The notes under the pieces are model-generated. The model was not told where the DNA came from. It saw only the letters and a program-made list of their open reading frames with translations, and did no database searches. Of a DNA stretch of 5,425 bases, positions 1 through 4,886 are shown piece after piece. The stretch's first letter is position 1. Each line of letters begins with the position of its first letter. The stretch comes from Acidimicrobiaceae bacterium (GTDB lineage: Bacteria > Actinomycetota > Acidimicrobiia > Acidimicrobiales > Palsa-688): the NCBI GenBank assembly GCA_003156795.1, contig PMHU01000071.1, forward strand, positions 968 to 6,392, given 5' to 3'. The translations under genes and the position numbers were made by a program.

Positions 1-276
1 AACGGCGGATGGCGGGAGGGGTCGTCGGATATCTGGCGAGCTCCTACCGGGCTGGTCGATCCGATCGCGGCGCTGCTCGCGGCCACGTCCCCGTCGGCCG
101 ACGTGCCCCGGTCGATGGGTCTAGCCTCGCCGTCCCGGGGGCCTTCGCCGGTCACAGCGGTGCCAAACCTGCGCTGCGTGCGTCGCCTATGTGGTAGTTC
201 ACCACCTGTAGAAATGATGCCTACCTGCGCTTTCACCTCGACCGAGCACCAAACCGACAAGCCAGACGACGAATAA
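1..276 (+). other. Left-edge open frame, possible 3' end of a gene; coding strand unresolved
   Basis: The frame starting at base 1 is open from the window edge to a TAA at 274-276. It has very GC-rich third codon positions over roughly the first 190 bases, which is typical of real genes here. The signal fades after about 190, and the frame then runs into the oppositely oriented 54-aa gene, so the true end is doubtful. The minus-strand frame that shares the same third positions is also open over 3-197 (possible GTG start at 155-153, no good ribosome site), so the bias cannot say which strand codes. I recognise no domain in either translation. A 62-aa ATG frame at 9-197 (+) is less biased and probably spurious. 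Confidence 0.2.
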
Positions 277-363
277 CACCACCGCCACGATCCAGAGAAG
301 GTGAACTGCGAAGCCAACTGCCCCGAAAAGCAGTACGAGCAGAAGTGCTAACAAGAGAACCAT
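199..363 (-). CDS. 54-aa hydrophobic small membrane protein
   Basis: This tiny integral membrane protein is almost entirely hydrophobic over residues 2-40, followed by a short charged tail ending HHFYRW. The pattern (Leu-rich start, GFAVHLLW in the middle, aromatic/basic end) matches what actinobacterial genomes call 'hydrophobic protein', related to the lmo0937/DUF5670-type miniproteins; no biochemical role is established for these. The start is ATG at 363-361 because a perfect AGGAGG lies at 370-375, six bases upstream. A longer 82-aa reading would begin upstream of that site, at 447, and put the promoter inside the gene. A SigF-type promoter lies at 416-440, giving a leader of about 45 bases. 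The segment GFAVHLLWIVAVVLFVV is clearly related to one in the divergent neighbour at 592-1077. Confidence is high that this is a gene, and low as to function. Confidence 0.85.
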   Translation of the reverse strand: MVLLLALLLVLLFGAVGFAVHLLWIVAVVLFVVWLVGLVLGRGESAGRHHFYRW

Positions 364-369
364 CTGATC

Positions 370-375
370 CCTCCT
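370..375 (-). promoter_or_regulatory. Ribosome binding site fixing the start of the 54-aa protein
   Basis: The minus strand reads AGGAGG here, with a six-base spacer before ATG at 363-361. This decides between the 54-aa start and an 82-aa start further upstream. Confidence 0.8.
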
Positions 376-415
376 CAGTGGAATTTCATACTGACGTCGA
401 ACCTTCCGACCATCT

Positions 416-440
416 CTACCCAATCTCGAGTCGGCGCAAC
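416..440 (-). promoter_or_regulatory. SigF/SigB-type promoter for the 54-aa hydrophobic protein
   Basis: On the minus strand, GTTG (440-437) is followed by exactly 15 bases and GGGTAG (421-416). The actinobacterial general-stress consensus is GTTT-N15-17-GGGTA, so the -10 element is perfect and the -35 matches at three of four bases. The expected start is near 408, about 45 bases ahead of the ATG, leaving the AGGAGG inside the leader. This is a sequence match only. Confidence 0.6.
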
Positions 441-505
441 GGGCCAATCATCGAATGATCTCGGTAAGGCTCAAGAAGGATTGCAAGTCAGAGGCGAATG
501 TGTCT

Positions 506-530
506 GTTTGGTTGAGGCGGGTCGGGGTAG
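506..530 (+). promoter_or_regulatory. SigF/SigB-type promoter for the basic-tailed membrane protein
   Basis: GTTT (506-509), exactly 15 bases, then GGGTAG (525-530): a full match to the actinobacterial SigF/SigB consensus. Transcription would begin near 537. That excludes the TTG at 481 as the main start for this transcript and favours GTG at 559 or 592. It is back-to-back with the minus-strand promoter at 416-440. Confidence 0.65.
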
Positions 531-591
531 GTACTTCCCGAAGGTACCGGCGCCAGATGTGCGGCCGATTTCCATCAGAGACGAGAGTGCA

Positions 592-1077
592 GTGCCTGCC
601 CGCCCCAAAGGCAAAGCCAAGGACACAGCTGCGGCAACGAGTGTCACCGCCAAAGCGCTCAGCAAACCTGCGGCAAGGCCGCGTCGGCGTCCGGTCCAGA
701 AGAAAGTTCTCGACCGGAGACGGCCACTCGCTGAGAAGTCAGACGAGACCAATAGGTCAGACGACGCAGGACAATGGCAGCCCGAGCGCCTGGAGTCCGC
801 TCGCCAAGCCGAACACTTGGCGATTCTCGCCCTTGCCCTCATCTGTGGTCTGCTCGGCCTGGCTGTGCATGTGATGTGGTTCGCCGCCATCGTCTTGATG
901 GCGGTTCTGCTGGGGCTGATCGCCTCACAGCTGAGGGGCCCCCGGGGCGGTGGGGTAGTGTCGGGCGTGGTGTCCACGGTGATAGTGGAAGCAAAAAGTG
1001 TCGGTGAGGATATTGCCAGGGCAGGAAACCCCCAGTCGGAACCCGATTCCGATGCCCCCGCCACCCCTAGTGAATAG
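592..1077 (+). CDS. Basic-tailed membrane protein with a 'hydrophobic protein'-like segment
   Basis: The protein has about 161 residues. Residues 1-45 are rich in Lys, Arg, Ala and Pro and resemble a nucleic-acid- or phospholipid-binding tail. Residues 46-74 are polar and acidic. Residues 75-112 are strongly hydrophobic, enough for one long or two short membrane spans. The last 45 residues form a Gly/Val patch and an acidic, Pro/Ser-rich end. The hydrophobic part contains GLAVHVMWFAAIVLMAV, aligning without gaps to GFAVHLLWIVAVVLFVV in the divergent 54-aa protein. The frame opens at TTG 481, but its only purine-rich site abuts that codon and a SigF-type promoter lies at 506-530. I therefore take GTG at 592 (product begins MPARPKGKAK); GTG 559 is an alternative and neither has a strong ribosome site. 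Codon bias supports this strand. Function is unknown; membrane anchoring of DNA or of another polyanion is only a guess. Confidence 0.6.
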   Translation: MPARPKGKAKDTAAATSVTAKALSKPAARPRRRPVQKKVLDRRRPLAEKSDETNRSDDAGQWQPERLESARQAEHLAILALALICGLLGLAVHVMWFAAIVLMAVLLGLIASQLRGPRGGGVVSGVVSTVIVEAKSVGEDIARAGNPQSEPDSDAPATPSE

Positions 1078-1114
1078 CCGGACACGACGTCGTATCCCTA
1101 CCCGCGGTAATCGT

Positions 1115-1149
1115 GCCGGCCCGGGCTGAACGGCCTGTGGCGGGCGGGC
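1115..1149. terminator. Possible GC-rich hairpin between convergent genes
   Basis: GCCGGCCCG (1115-1123) can pair with CGGGCGGGC (1141-1149) at eight of nine positions, with a further GGC/GCC pair (1124-1126 with 1133-1135) inside the loop. It lies 38 bases after the stop of the 592-1077 gene and between two converging genes, where a bidirectional terminator would be expected. There is no U-run on either side, and GC-rich DNA makes such pairings common. The rest of 1078-1277 shows nothing else I can support. Confidence 0.3.
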
Positions 1150-1277
1150 CCGGTACCGATCTCAACCTGTCATCTTGACATGCAGCGCCACGTCGGTCGC
1201 GATTTCAGCCTGTTCCCAGCGGTTGGCCCGATCAGTCGCCAAGGCTGACGCCACCGCGGACCGGTTGATGGATGGGG

Positions 1278-2210
1278 TTAGGGGTTGATCCGGATCCGCA
1301 CCCTCGTGCCGTCCGGGCCTGAGCGGATTTCAACGAGGTCGCTCAGCTGGTTGACCAGCCACAGACCTCTGGCCTCGAGGCCGGGACCAGGCGCGTAGCG
1401 GCCCTCCAAGGGATCTGTGATATGGCCGGAGTCGTTTACTTCGCACACGATGGCTCGCCGTTGGTCGGTCCAGATCCGGAGAACACCGTTTCCACCGCCA
1501 TATTGGATCGAGTTGCTGACCATCTCGTTTACCGCGAGGACAAGATCAAAGGCCCGATCCTCTCCCAGACCACTCAGTAGACCGTAATGGTGTACTCGGG
1601 CCCGTAGCGCCAGCAGATCATCGAAACCGAAACTGCATGTCTCGGTCTGCTCGGGCGGCGGCGCCAACGGCCAGAGATCATCGCGGCACATAGCGCGGGC
1701 GTCGGCAAAGTGACGGCTGAGGTGTGTCAACCCGCCGCTGATCGCCTCCGGGTGGGTGCGCCACGCATCCGCGATGACGCGTTCCGGCAGGGCCTCAACG
1801 TCATAAGGACAGAGCACCGTCACCGAGAACTGCGAAAGCGCCAGATTGATCAGAGACTCGTGTCGGGTCGCCTCCGCGATCTCATCGGTGTTGCGGCCTG
1901 GCCAGATCGGCTCACCCACGAATCGGGCCGGCCGACCCTCCTGCTCAAACAGGAACTCTTCGACCGCAGGAATGATCCGGCCGGGATTCCGACCCAGCTC
2001 GGTCATATCCAAAAAATGCGCATGACCGTTCCACCTGGGCGCCTCGGCGCGAAGCAAATCGATGTGGGCGCCCGGTACGGCGATCATCACCCGCTCCCGG
2101 CGGGCGATGCCCTCGCCGACAAATGACATTACGCTGTCGACGAAGTCCGCCGCGCCGCGGTAGAAGAGTGCCTGGTGGGCGAATCCGGACTCGCACGGGA
2201 CGGTGGTCAT
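1278..2210 (-). CDS. RsbA-like anti-sigma regulator: MEDS sensor domain + HATPase
   Basis: This 310-residue cytosolic regulator has two parts. Residues 1-165 form a MEDS domain (the DcmR-type sensory fold), recognised by HQALFY at 12-17 and the FVGEGIARRERVMIAVP stretch at 30-46. Residues 195-310 form an RsbW/SpoIIAB-type HATPase: the N-box NEMVSNSIQYGG keeps Glu229 and Asn233, the ATP-lid entry VNDSG keeps Asp260 and Gly262, and a Gly-rich region lies at 277-289. No histidine-kinase dimerisation helix is evident, so it is better read as a Ser/Thr switch kinase or anti-sigma factor of the 'RsbA family' than as a two-component kinase. Known relatives bind a SigB/SigF-type sigma factor or phosphorylate a STAS antagonist; the STAS protein at 4887-5252 is a candidate partner, by inference. 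The ATG at 2210-2208 has no clear ribosome site. All key ATPase residues are intact. Confidence 0.88.
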   Translation of the reverse strand: MTTVPCESGFAHQALFYRGAADFVDSVMSFVGEGIARRERVMIAVPGAHIDLLRAEAPRWNGHAHFLDMTELGRNPGRIIPAVEEFLFEQEGRPARFVGEPIWPGRNTDEIAEATRHESLINLALSQFSVTVLCPYDVEALPERVIADAWRTHPEAISGGLTHLSRHFADARAMCRDDLWPLAPPPEQTETCSFGFDDLLALRARVHHYGLLSGLGEDRAFDLVLAVNEMVSNSIQYGGGNGVLRIWTDQRRAIVCEVNDSGHITDPLEGRYAPGPGLEARGLWLVNQLSDLVEIRSGPDGTRVRIRINP

Positions 2211-2344
2211 CGAAGCGGCGCTATGAGAGTTCTGCGTTTTGCGAACGGTGCCAAGACACGGAACCTCTGGTGGACGACAAGGGTGCCGGGATTCCGATTA
2301 CCCGCGGCAGACCCTACCCCGGACATCGGTGACCGTGGACGCGA

Positions 2345-2379
2345 CTCCGTGGCCCCGGAACGAGTCCGAGGCCACGGGG
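2345..2379 (-). terminator. Strong hairpin after the DUF6458 gene, likely terminator
   Basis: CCGTGGCC (2347-2354) pairs perfectly with GGCCACGG (2370-2377). After one mismatched pair, CGGA (2356-2359) pairs with TCCG (2365-2368) around a five-base loop, and a G-U and a C-G pair extend the base. The hairpin begins about 30 bases beyond the stop of the minus-strand DUF6458 gene and before the next minus-strand gene. No U-run follows, as in many actinobacterial terminators. The rest of 2211-2410 holds no gene I can support, only two GGGTA-type -10 motifs (minus strand, 2298-2303 and 2314-2319) lacking good -35 partners. Confidence 0.5.
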
Positions 2380-2410
2380 CACGACGGGACCAACTGCTGT
2401 ATTCCGTCCC

Positions 2411-2659
2411 TTACACGACAGAGTCGTGACGTTCTTCCACGACGGTCCCACCCGGCTGGTAAACGCGGCGGCTACGGCTCCACCCGCCGAAACCGCCCCA
2501 GGAAGCCCAGAAGATGATCGACGCGACAAATCCGACTGCGCCGACCACCATGAGGATGACGCCAATCGTTTGGATGTCGAAGTCGGATGAATGAACCGTC
2601 GTGGCGAACTTCAGGATCGCCCCGACGGCAAAGACGACAATGCTCGTAGCTATACCCAT
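2411..2659 (-). CDS. DUF6458 family small membrane protein
   Basis: This 82-residue membrane protein has two spans: residues 5-19 within MGIATSIVVFAVGAILKFAT, and residues 33-52 around TIGVILMVVGAVGFVASIIF. The short loop between them, SSDFDIQTIG, and the overall layout are characteristic of the actinobacterial DUF6458 family, whose function is not known. The C-terminal tail (60-82) is polar and charged, ending EERHDSVV. The ATG at 2659-2657 has AAAAAGGAG (2669-2677) nine bases upstream. A SigF-type promoter at 2719-2743 gives a leader of about 50 bases, and a strong hairpin follows the gene, so it is probably a single-gene transcript. Family assignment is from memory of the motif pattern. 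Confidence 0.82.
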   Translation of the reverse strand: MGIATSIVVFAVGAILKFATTVHSSDFDIQTIGVILMVVGAVGFVASIIFWASWGGFGGWSRSRRVYQPGGTVVEERHDSVV

Positions 2660-2718
2660 GACTATCGGCTCCTTTTTGCGAATACGTGGCAGTGGGCCAC
2701 TCTCGTCGCGGAAGATCC

Positions 2719-2743
2719 ATACCCCGTTCCGGGAGGATGAATC
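2719..2743 (-). promoter_or_regulatory. SigF/SigB-type promoter for the DUF6458 gene
   Basis: On the minus strand, GATT (2743-2740), exactly 15 bases, then GGGTAT (2724-2719). The -10 element is perfect for the SigF/SigB class and the -35 matches three of four bases of GTTT. Predicted start is near 2711, about 50 bases before the ATG. Confidence 0.5.
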
Positions 2744-2795
2744 AAAGACGCCGCCCTACAGGCCGGGCATACCTCTTCTTAGAGAGAGTTTCGTG

Positions 2796-2825
2796 GCCTC
2801 CCCCACCCGTCGTGGGGCTAAAGGC
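2796..2825. other. Hairpin between divergent promoters
   Basis: CCCCAC (2801-2806) and GTGGGG (2812-2817) form a perfect six-base stem with a five-base loop. GCCT (2796-2799) and AGGC (2822-2825) can add an outer stem across an uneven internal loop. It sits between two outward promoters, so it is not at the end of any gene seen here. It could terminate an upstream antisense transcript or bind a regulator. Confidence 0.4.
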
Positions 2826-2868
2826 TGGGCCGGGAGCCTGACTTAGGGCGAGCTGACGCTAGTTGGGT

Positions 2869-2893
2869 GTTTCGTGTTTGTGTCGCTGGGTAG
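2869..2893 (+). promoter_or_regulatory. SigF/SigB-type promoter for the 25-aa peptide and csbD
   Basis: GTTT (2869-2872), exactly 15 bases, then GGGTAG (2888-2893): a full consensus match. Transcription would start near 2900 and run through the miniprotein gene and probably into csbD, which has no comparable promoter of its own. A second GTTT at 2876-2879 is spaced too closely to serve. Confidence 0.6.
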
Positions 2894-3026
2894 GGTCCGT
2901 GCTGATGCCGACAAGTCATACCCGGAATGGCGTTGAGTCCGAGGGGTCGTTCGCACCCCCGCTGGCGCAGCATCTTCCCGGCTGGGCGGCCGACGACCGA
3001 GCCGGATCGCCAATCCGCGTACAGGA

Positions 3027-3034
3027 GAAAGGAG
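3027..3034 (+). promoter_or_regulatory. Strong ribosome binding site of the 25-aa peptide
   Basis: GAAAGGAGG ends at 3034, six bases before ATG 3041. It contains the core AGGAGG and a purine-rich flank, the best Shine-Dalgarno on the plus strand. It decides that the short peptide, not the longer frames crossing here, is translated. Confidence 0.75.
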
Positions 3035-3040
3035 GCAACC

Positions 3041-3118
3041 ATGTACATCGGAGTAGGAACCATTGTCTTCATCCTGATAATCGTGGTCTTGTTCATGATG
3101 CTACGCGGCAGGGCCTAA
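3041..3118 (+). CDS. 25-aa single-span membrane miniprotein
   Basis: The product is MYIGVGTIVFILIIVVLFMM followed by LRGRA: one membrane helix over residues 4-21 with a short Arg-containing end that should stay in the cytoplasm. The near-perfect ribosome site six bases upstream and the SigF-type promoter further up argue that it is real despite its size. A longer upstream ATG in the same frame (2927, 63 aa) has no ribosome site and gives an unremarkable Arg-rich extension. Similar MYIG-type miniproteins occur in actinobacterial genomes as unnamed hypotheticals, from memory. It precedes csbD by 135 bases in the same direction, suggesting a shared stress transcript. Function is unknown; small hydrophobic stress peptides often modulate a membrane partner. 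Confidence 0.75.
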   Translation: MYIGVGTIVFILIIVVLFMMLRGRA

Positions 3119-3134
3119 TCACCTCACCGACGAA

Positions 3135-3160
3135 ACGGTCGCGTGCGACCGTGAGCGGTC
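3135..3160 (+). promoter_or_regulatory. Overlapping inverted repeats in the peptide-csbD spacer
   Basis: ACGGTCGC and GCGACCGT (3135-3142, 3145-3152) form a perfect eight-base palindrome with a two-base centre. GACCG (3147-3151) also pairs with CGGTC (3156-3160) around TGAG. The two hairpins share 3147-3151, so they are mutually exclusive in RNA. As DNA, the first could be a dimer-binding operator. The location, just after the peptide stop and about 95 bases before csbD, suits an attenuator or processing site. Confidence 0.4.
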
Positions 3161-3253
3161 TTCAGTCCACGCGAACCCCGAGAGCAATTTCCCATCCAAC
3201 AATGACCGAAGAGGCTCGTGTCTCTTTCTCTGTCCAAAAGCGAGGATCCAACG

Positions 3254-3427
3254 ATGGCAGCAACCGACAAGGCCAAGAACAGCGTTCAACAAGCGAAGGG
3301 CAAGGCCAAAGAAGCAGTCGGTCGAGCGTCCGGCAACGACAGGCTTCGAGCCAGAGGCAAGACCGATCAGGTGAAAGGCAACATCAAGCAGGCCGGCGAG
3401 AAGGTTAAGGACGCCATCAAGAAGTGA
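3254..3427 (+). CDS. CsbD family general stress protein
   Basis: This 57-residue, Lys/Ala-rich, Trp- and Cys-free helical protein has the CsbD pattern: KAKNSVQQAKGKAKEAVGRA, then SGNDRL, then the repeat-like GKTDQVKGNIKQAGEKVKDA, ending IKK. Length and composition are normal for the family. CsbD was first described as a SigB-controlled general stress protein of Bacillus; its biochemical role remains unclear. The start is ATG 3254, with CGAGGA (3241-3246) seven bases upstream. A longer frame from 3218 adds residues that are not CsbD-like. It probably shares the SigF-type promoter at 2869-2893 with the 25-aa peptide. Out-of-frame Gln/Arg/Ser-rich readings across it are shadows. Confidence 0.9.
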   Translation: MAATDKAKNSVQQAKGKAKEAVGRASGNDRLRARGKTDQVKGNIKQAGEKVKDAIKK

Positions 3428-3480
3428 CCCCCCGTCCCAAACACGGCGAGGCAGGACACCCTCGTCCCCAATATGGCCCG

Positions 3481-3645
3481 ATGGCTGAATCGTCACACGA
3501 CGACACCCCGGTCGAGTGAAGAAGGGCCGCGAGATCGCGGGTCAGGAGCAATGTTGAAAGACAGATCAAGGCAGCCGCCGGACCGACGACCGGCGACGAG
3601 GCCCCCGAGCCAAAGGGCAGATACCGACGCCAGGTCAGCGGCTAA
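3481..3645 (+). pseudogene. Decayed second CsbD-like gene, disrupted near its start
   Basis: One frame begins ATG at 3481 (MAESSHDDTPVE), hits TGA at 3517-3519, and reopens to TAA at 3643-3645. The reopened part reads QIKAAAGPTTGDEAPEPKGR and ends RQVSG, which follows the CsbD core (IKxAAG, TGD, ExKGR, QVxG) and aligns with KAKEAVGRASGNDRLRARGK in the intact gene 54 bases upstream. Between the two parts, the frame shifted by one base (3516-3554) reads VKKGREIAGQEQ, also CsbD-like in composition. Two opposite one-base shifts would therefore restore a small continuous protein. Either this is a degraded tandem paralogue, or the assembly has errors. It overlaps the N-terminal part of the next gene's reading frame. 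Confidence 0.4.
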
Positions 3646-4855
3646 CTCAGACCGGCCAGACCGACCGGACCTGCCCGCTGGGCCCCCTCGGCCGGTAGCC
3701 CGAGGCCCGCTCAGCTCCGCTGTCCTGTCGGCGCTCCGAAGGCCACCGGGCTACCTGGGCCCGACGCCGCCGATGCCCGACGTCGACGCCCTCGTCGACG
3801 ACGATCTGCAGCTGGCGCTCTACTGTTGCTATGAGCTCCATTACCGCGGGCTGGCCGGAGCGCACCCCGACTGGGAGTGGGACCCGGGCCTGATCGCTCT
3901 TCGCGCCGATATGGAGCGCGCCTTTCTGCACCGTCTTCGCGACGAGATTGCCCCGGCCGGTCTCGACCATGGTGGCGACGTCGGAGGCGCCTTGGTCGAG
4001 ATGATCGCGGGCGCATCAGGTCCGTCGTTGTCGACGTTCCTGCACGATTCGGGGACGTTGGAGCAGTTCCGTGAGTTTTGTGTGCACCGTTCCGCCTATC
4101 AGCTCAAGGAGGCCGACCCGCATACGTTCGCGATCCCGAGACTCGGCGGTGACGCCAAGGCGGCAATGGTCGAGATCCAACACGACGAGTACGGATGTGG
4201 GCGCTCCGCCGACATGCACTCCACCCTGTTTGCCGCCACTCTGACCGCGCTAGACCTTGACCCCAGGTACGGCACCTACCTGGACCGGCTGCCAGCAGTG
4301 ACCTTAGCGACGGTCAACCTGATATCACTGTTCGGTCTGCACCGACGCTGGCGTGGCGCGACAGTCGGTCACCTGGCCGTGTTCGAGATGACCTCGGTCG
4401 AACCCATGGGGCGGTACAGCCGGGCTCTGGCCCGCATGGGTGTCGGCCCCGAAGGGCGCCGGTTCTTCGACGTTCACGTCGCCGCGGATGCCCGACATGG
4501 GGTCGTCGCGCTCGAACGGATGGTCGCCGGCCTGATCGAGATCGAACCGCAGCTAGGTGACGATCTGCTCTTCGGGGCGGCGGCGCTCCTAGCGGTCGAG
4601 GAGCGCTTCGCCCGCCACCTTCTCGCCGCCTGGTCAGCGCCTCGGTCGTCGCTCCTACCTATAAGAACCGGCCATACCGGCCCCGTGGCCCTCGACGCCG
4701 AGGGTTGTACGGCCGGGTTCGGGCCTGAGCCCGTCCCGGCGGCGATCAGGCCTGACCACGAGGTTCTGTCCGCATCGCCCGACACCAGTGACGACTTGGC
4801 ATCGAGGGGCGTCGCCGCTATCTCCCTATTCGCCACCGGCGGCGTCAGCTTGTGA
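3551..4855 (+). CDS. Iron-containing redox enzyme, haem-oxygenase-like di-iron fold
   Basis: This belongs to the 'iron-containing redox enzyme' family (haem-oxygenase-like di-metal oxidase/oxygenase fold); the substrate is unknown. Numbered from ATG 3551 (434 aa): the conserved part begins about residue 51 (RGPLSSAVLSALRRPP), then LQLALYCCYELHYRG (86-100), HRSAYQLKEADPHTF (179-193), EIQHDEYGCG (208-217), MHSTLF (222-227), LAVFEMTS (275-282) and FFDVHVAADARH (305-316). Glu208, His309, Asp313 and His316 are plausible iron ligands by family pattern. The start is uncertain: the frame opens at ATG 3473, while AGGAG at 3544-3548 is two bases from ATG 3551 and five from TTG 3554. The first 50 residues are Arg/Pro-rich, unlike the family, and overlap the CsbD remnant. 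The last 65 or so also lack familiar motifs. It lies downstream of csbD and converges on the STAS gene. Confidence 0.82.
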   Translation: MLKDRSRQPPDRRPATRPPSQRADTDARSAANSDRPDRPDLPAGPPRPVARGPLSSAVLSALRRPPGYLGPTPPMPDVDALVDDDLQLALYCCYELHYRGLAGAHPDWEWDPGLIALRADMERAFLHRLRDEIAPAGLDHGGDVGGALVEMIAGASGPSLSTFLHDSGTLEQFREFCVHRSAYQLKEADPHTFAIPRLGGDAKAAMVEIQHDEYGCGRSADMHSTLFAATLTALDLDPRYGTYLDRLPAVTLATVNLISLFGLHRRWRGATVGHLAVFEMTSVEPMGRYSRALARMGVGPEGRRFFDVHVAADARHGVVALERMVAGLIEIEPQLGDDLLFGAAALLAVEERFARHLLAAWSAPRSSLLPIRTGHTGPVALDAEGCTAGFGPEPVPAAIRPDHEVLSASPDTSDDLASRGVAAISLFATGGVSL

Positions 4856-4886
4856 CCATCTCGACGCTCTCGGCGGCCAGCCGGTC

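Larger units (their letters stand above)
2660..3040. other. 381-base gene-free divergent regulatory region
   Basis: No convincing protein gene lies between the DUF6458 gene (leftward) and the 25-aa peptide gene (rightward). Reading frames here lack ribosome sites and biased codons. The stretch holds the leftward promoter (2719-2743), a hairpin (2796-2825), the rightward promoter (2869-2893), and about 140 bases of untranslated leader before 3041. One isolated minus-strand GGGTAT (2918-2923) has no -35 partner. The long leader is the least explained part. Confidence 0.6.

Noticed and set aside
191..205. GTGGT/ACCAC hairpin overlapping the stop codon of the 54-aa protein
   Set aside because: Only five base pairs, no U-run, and it overlaps the coding end; too weak to call a terminator.
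471..1085. 204-aa minus-strand reading frame opposite the basic-tailed membrane protein
   Set aside because: No ribosome site or recognisable domain; Ser/Thr/Arg-rich composition typical of an antisense shadow. The plus strand has a coherent membrane segment and a promoter.
1174..1179. TTGACA, a housekeeping -35-like hexamer in the convergent gap
   Set aside because: No -10-like hexamer at 16-18 bases and no gene downstream that would use it.
2298..2319. Two minus-strand GGGTA-type -10 motifs upstream of the anti-sigma regulator
   Set aside because: No GTTT-like element at 15-16 bases; only GTCC at 17 bases from each, too weak to call a promoter.
2918..2923. Minus-strand GGGTAT in the divergent region
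   Set aside because: No matching -35 element at acceptable spacing.
2863..3408. 181-aa plus-strand frame across the miniprotein and csbD
   Set aside because: Its product is Gln/Arg/Ser-rich out-of-frame reading of csbD. Both in-frame genes have better ribosome sites and family motifs.
4474..4836. 120-aa minus-strand frame within the redox-enzyme gene
   Set aside because: Antisense shadow with Ala/Ser/Arg-rich product and no ribosome site; the plus strand carries family motifs here.
4871..4883. CGGC/GCCG hairpin between the convergent redox-enzyme and STAS genes
   Set aside because: A four-base stem is expected by chance in DNA this GC-rich.
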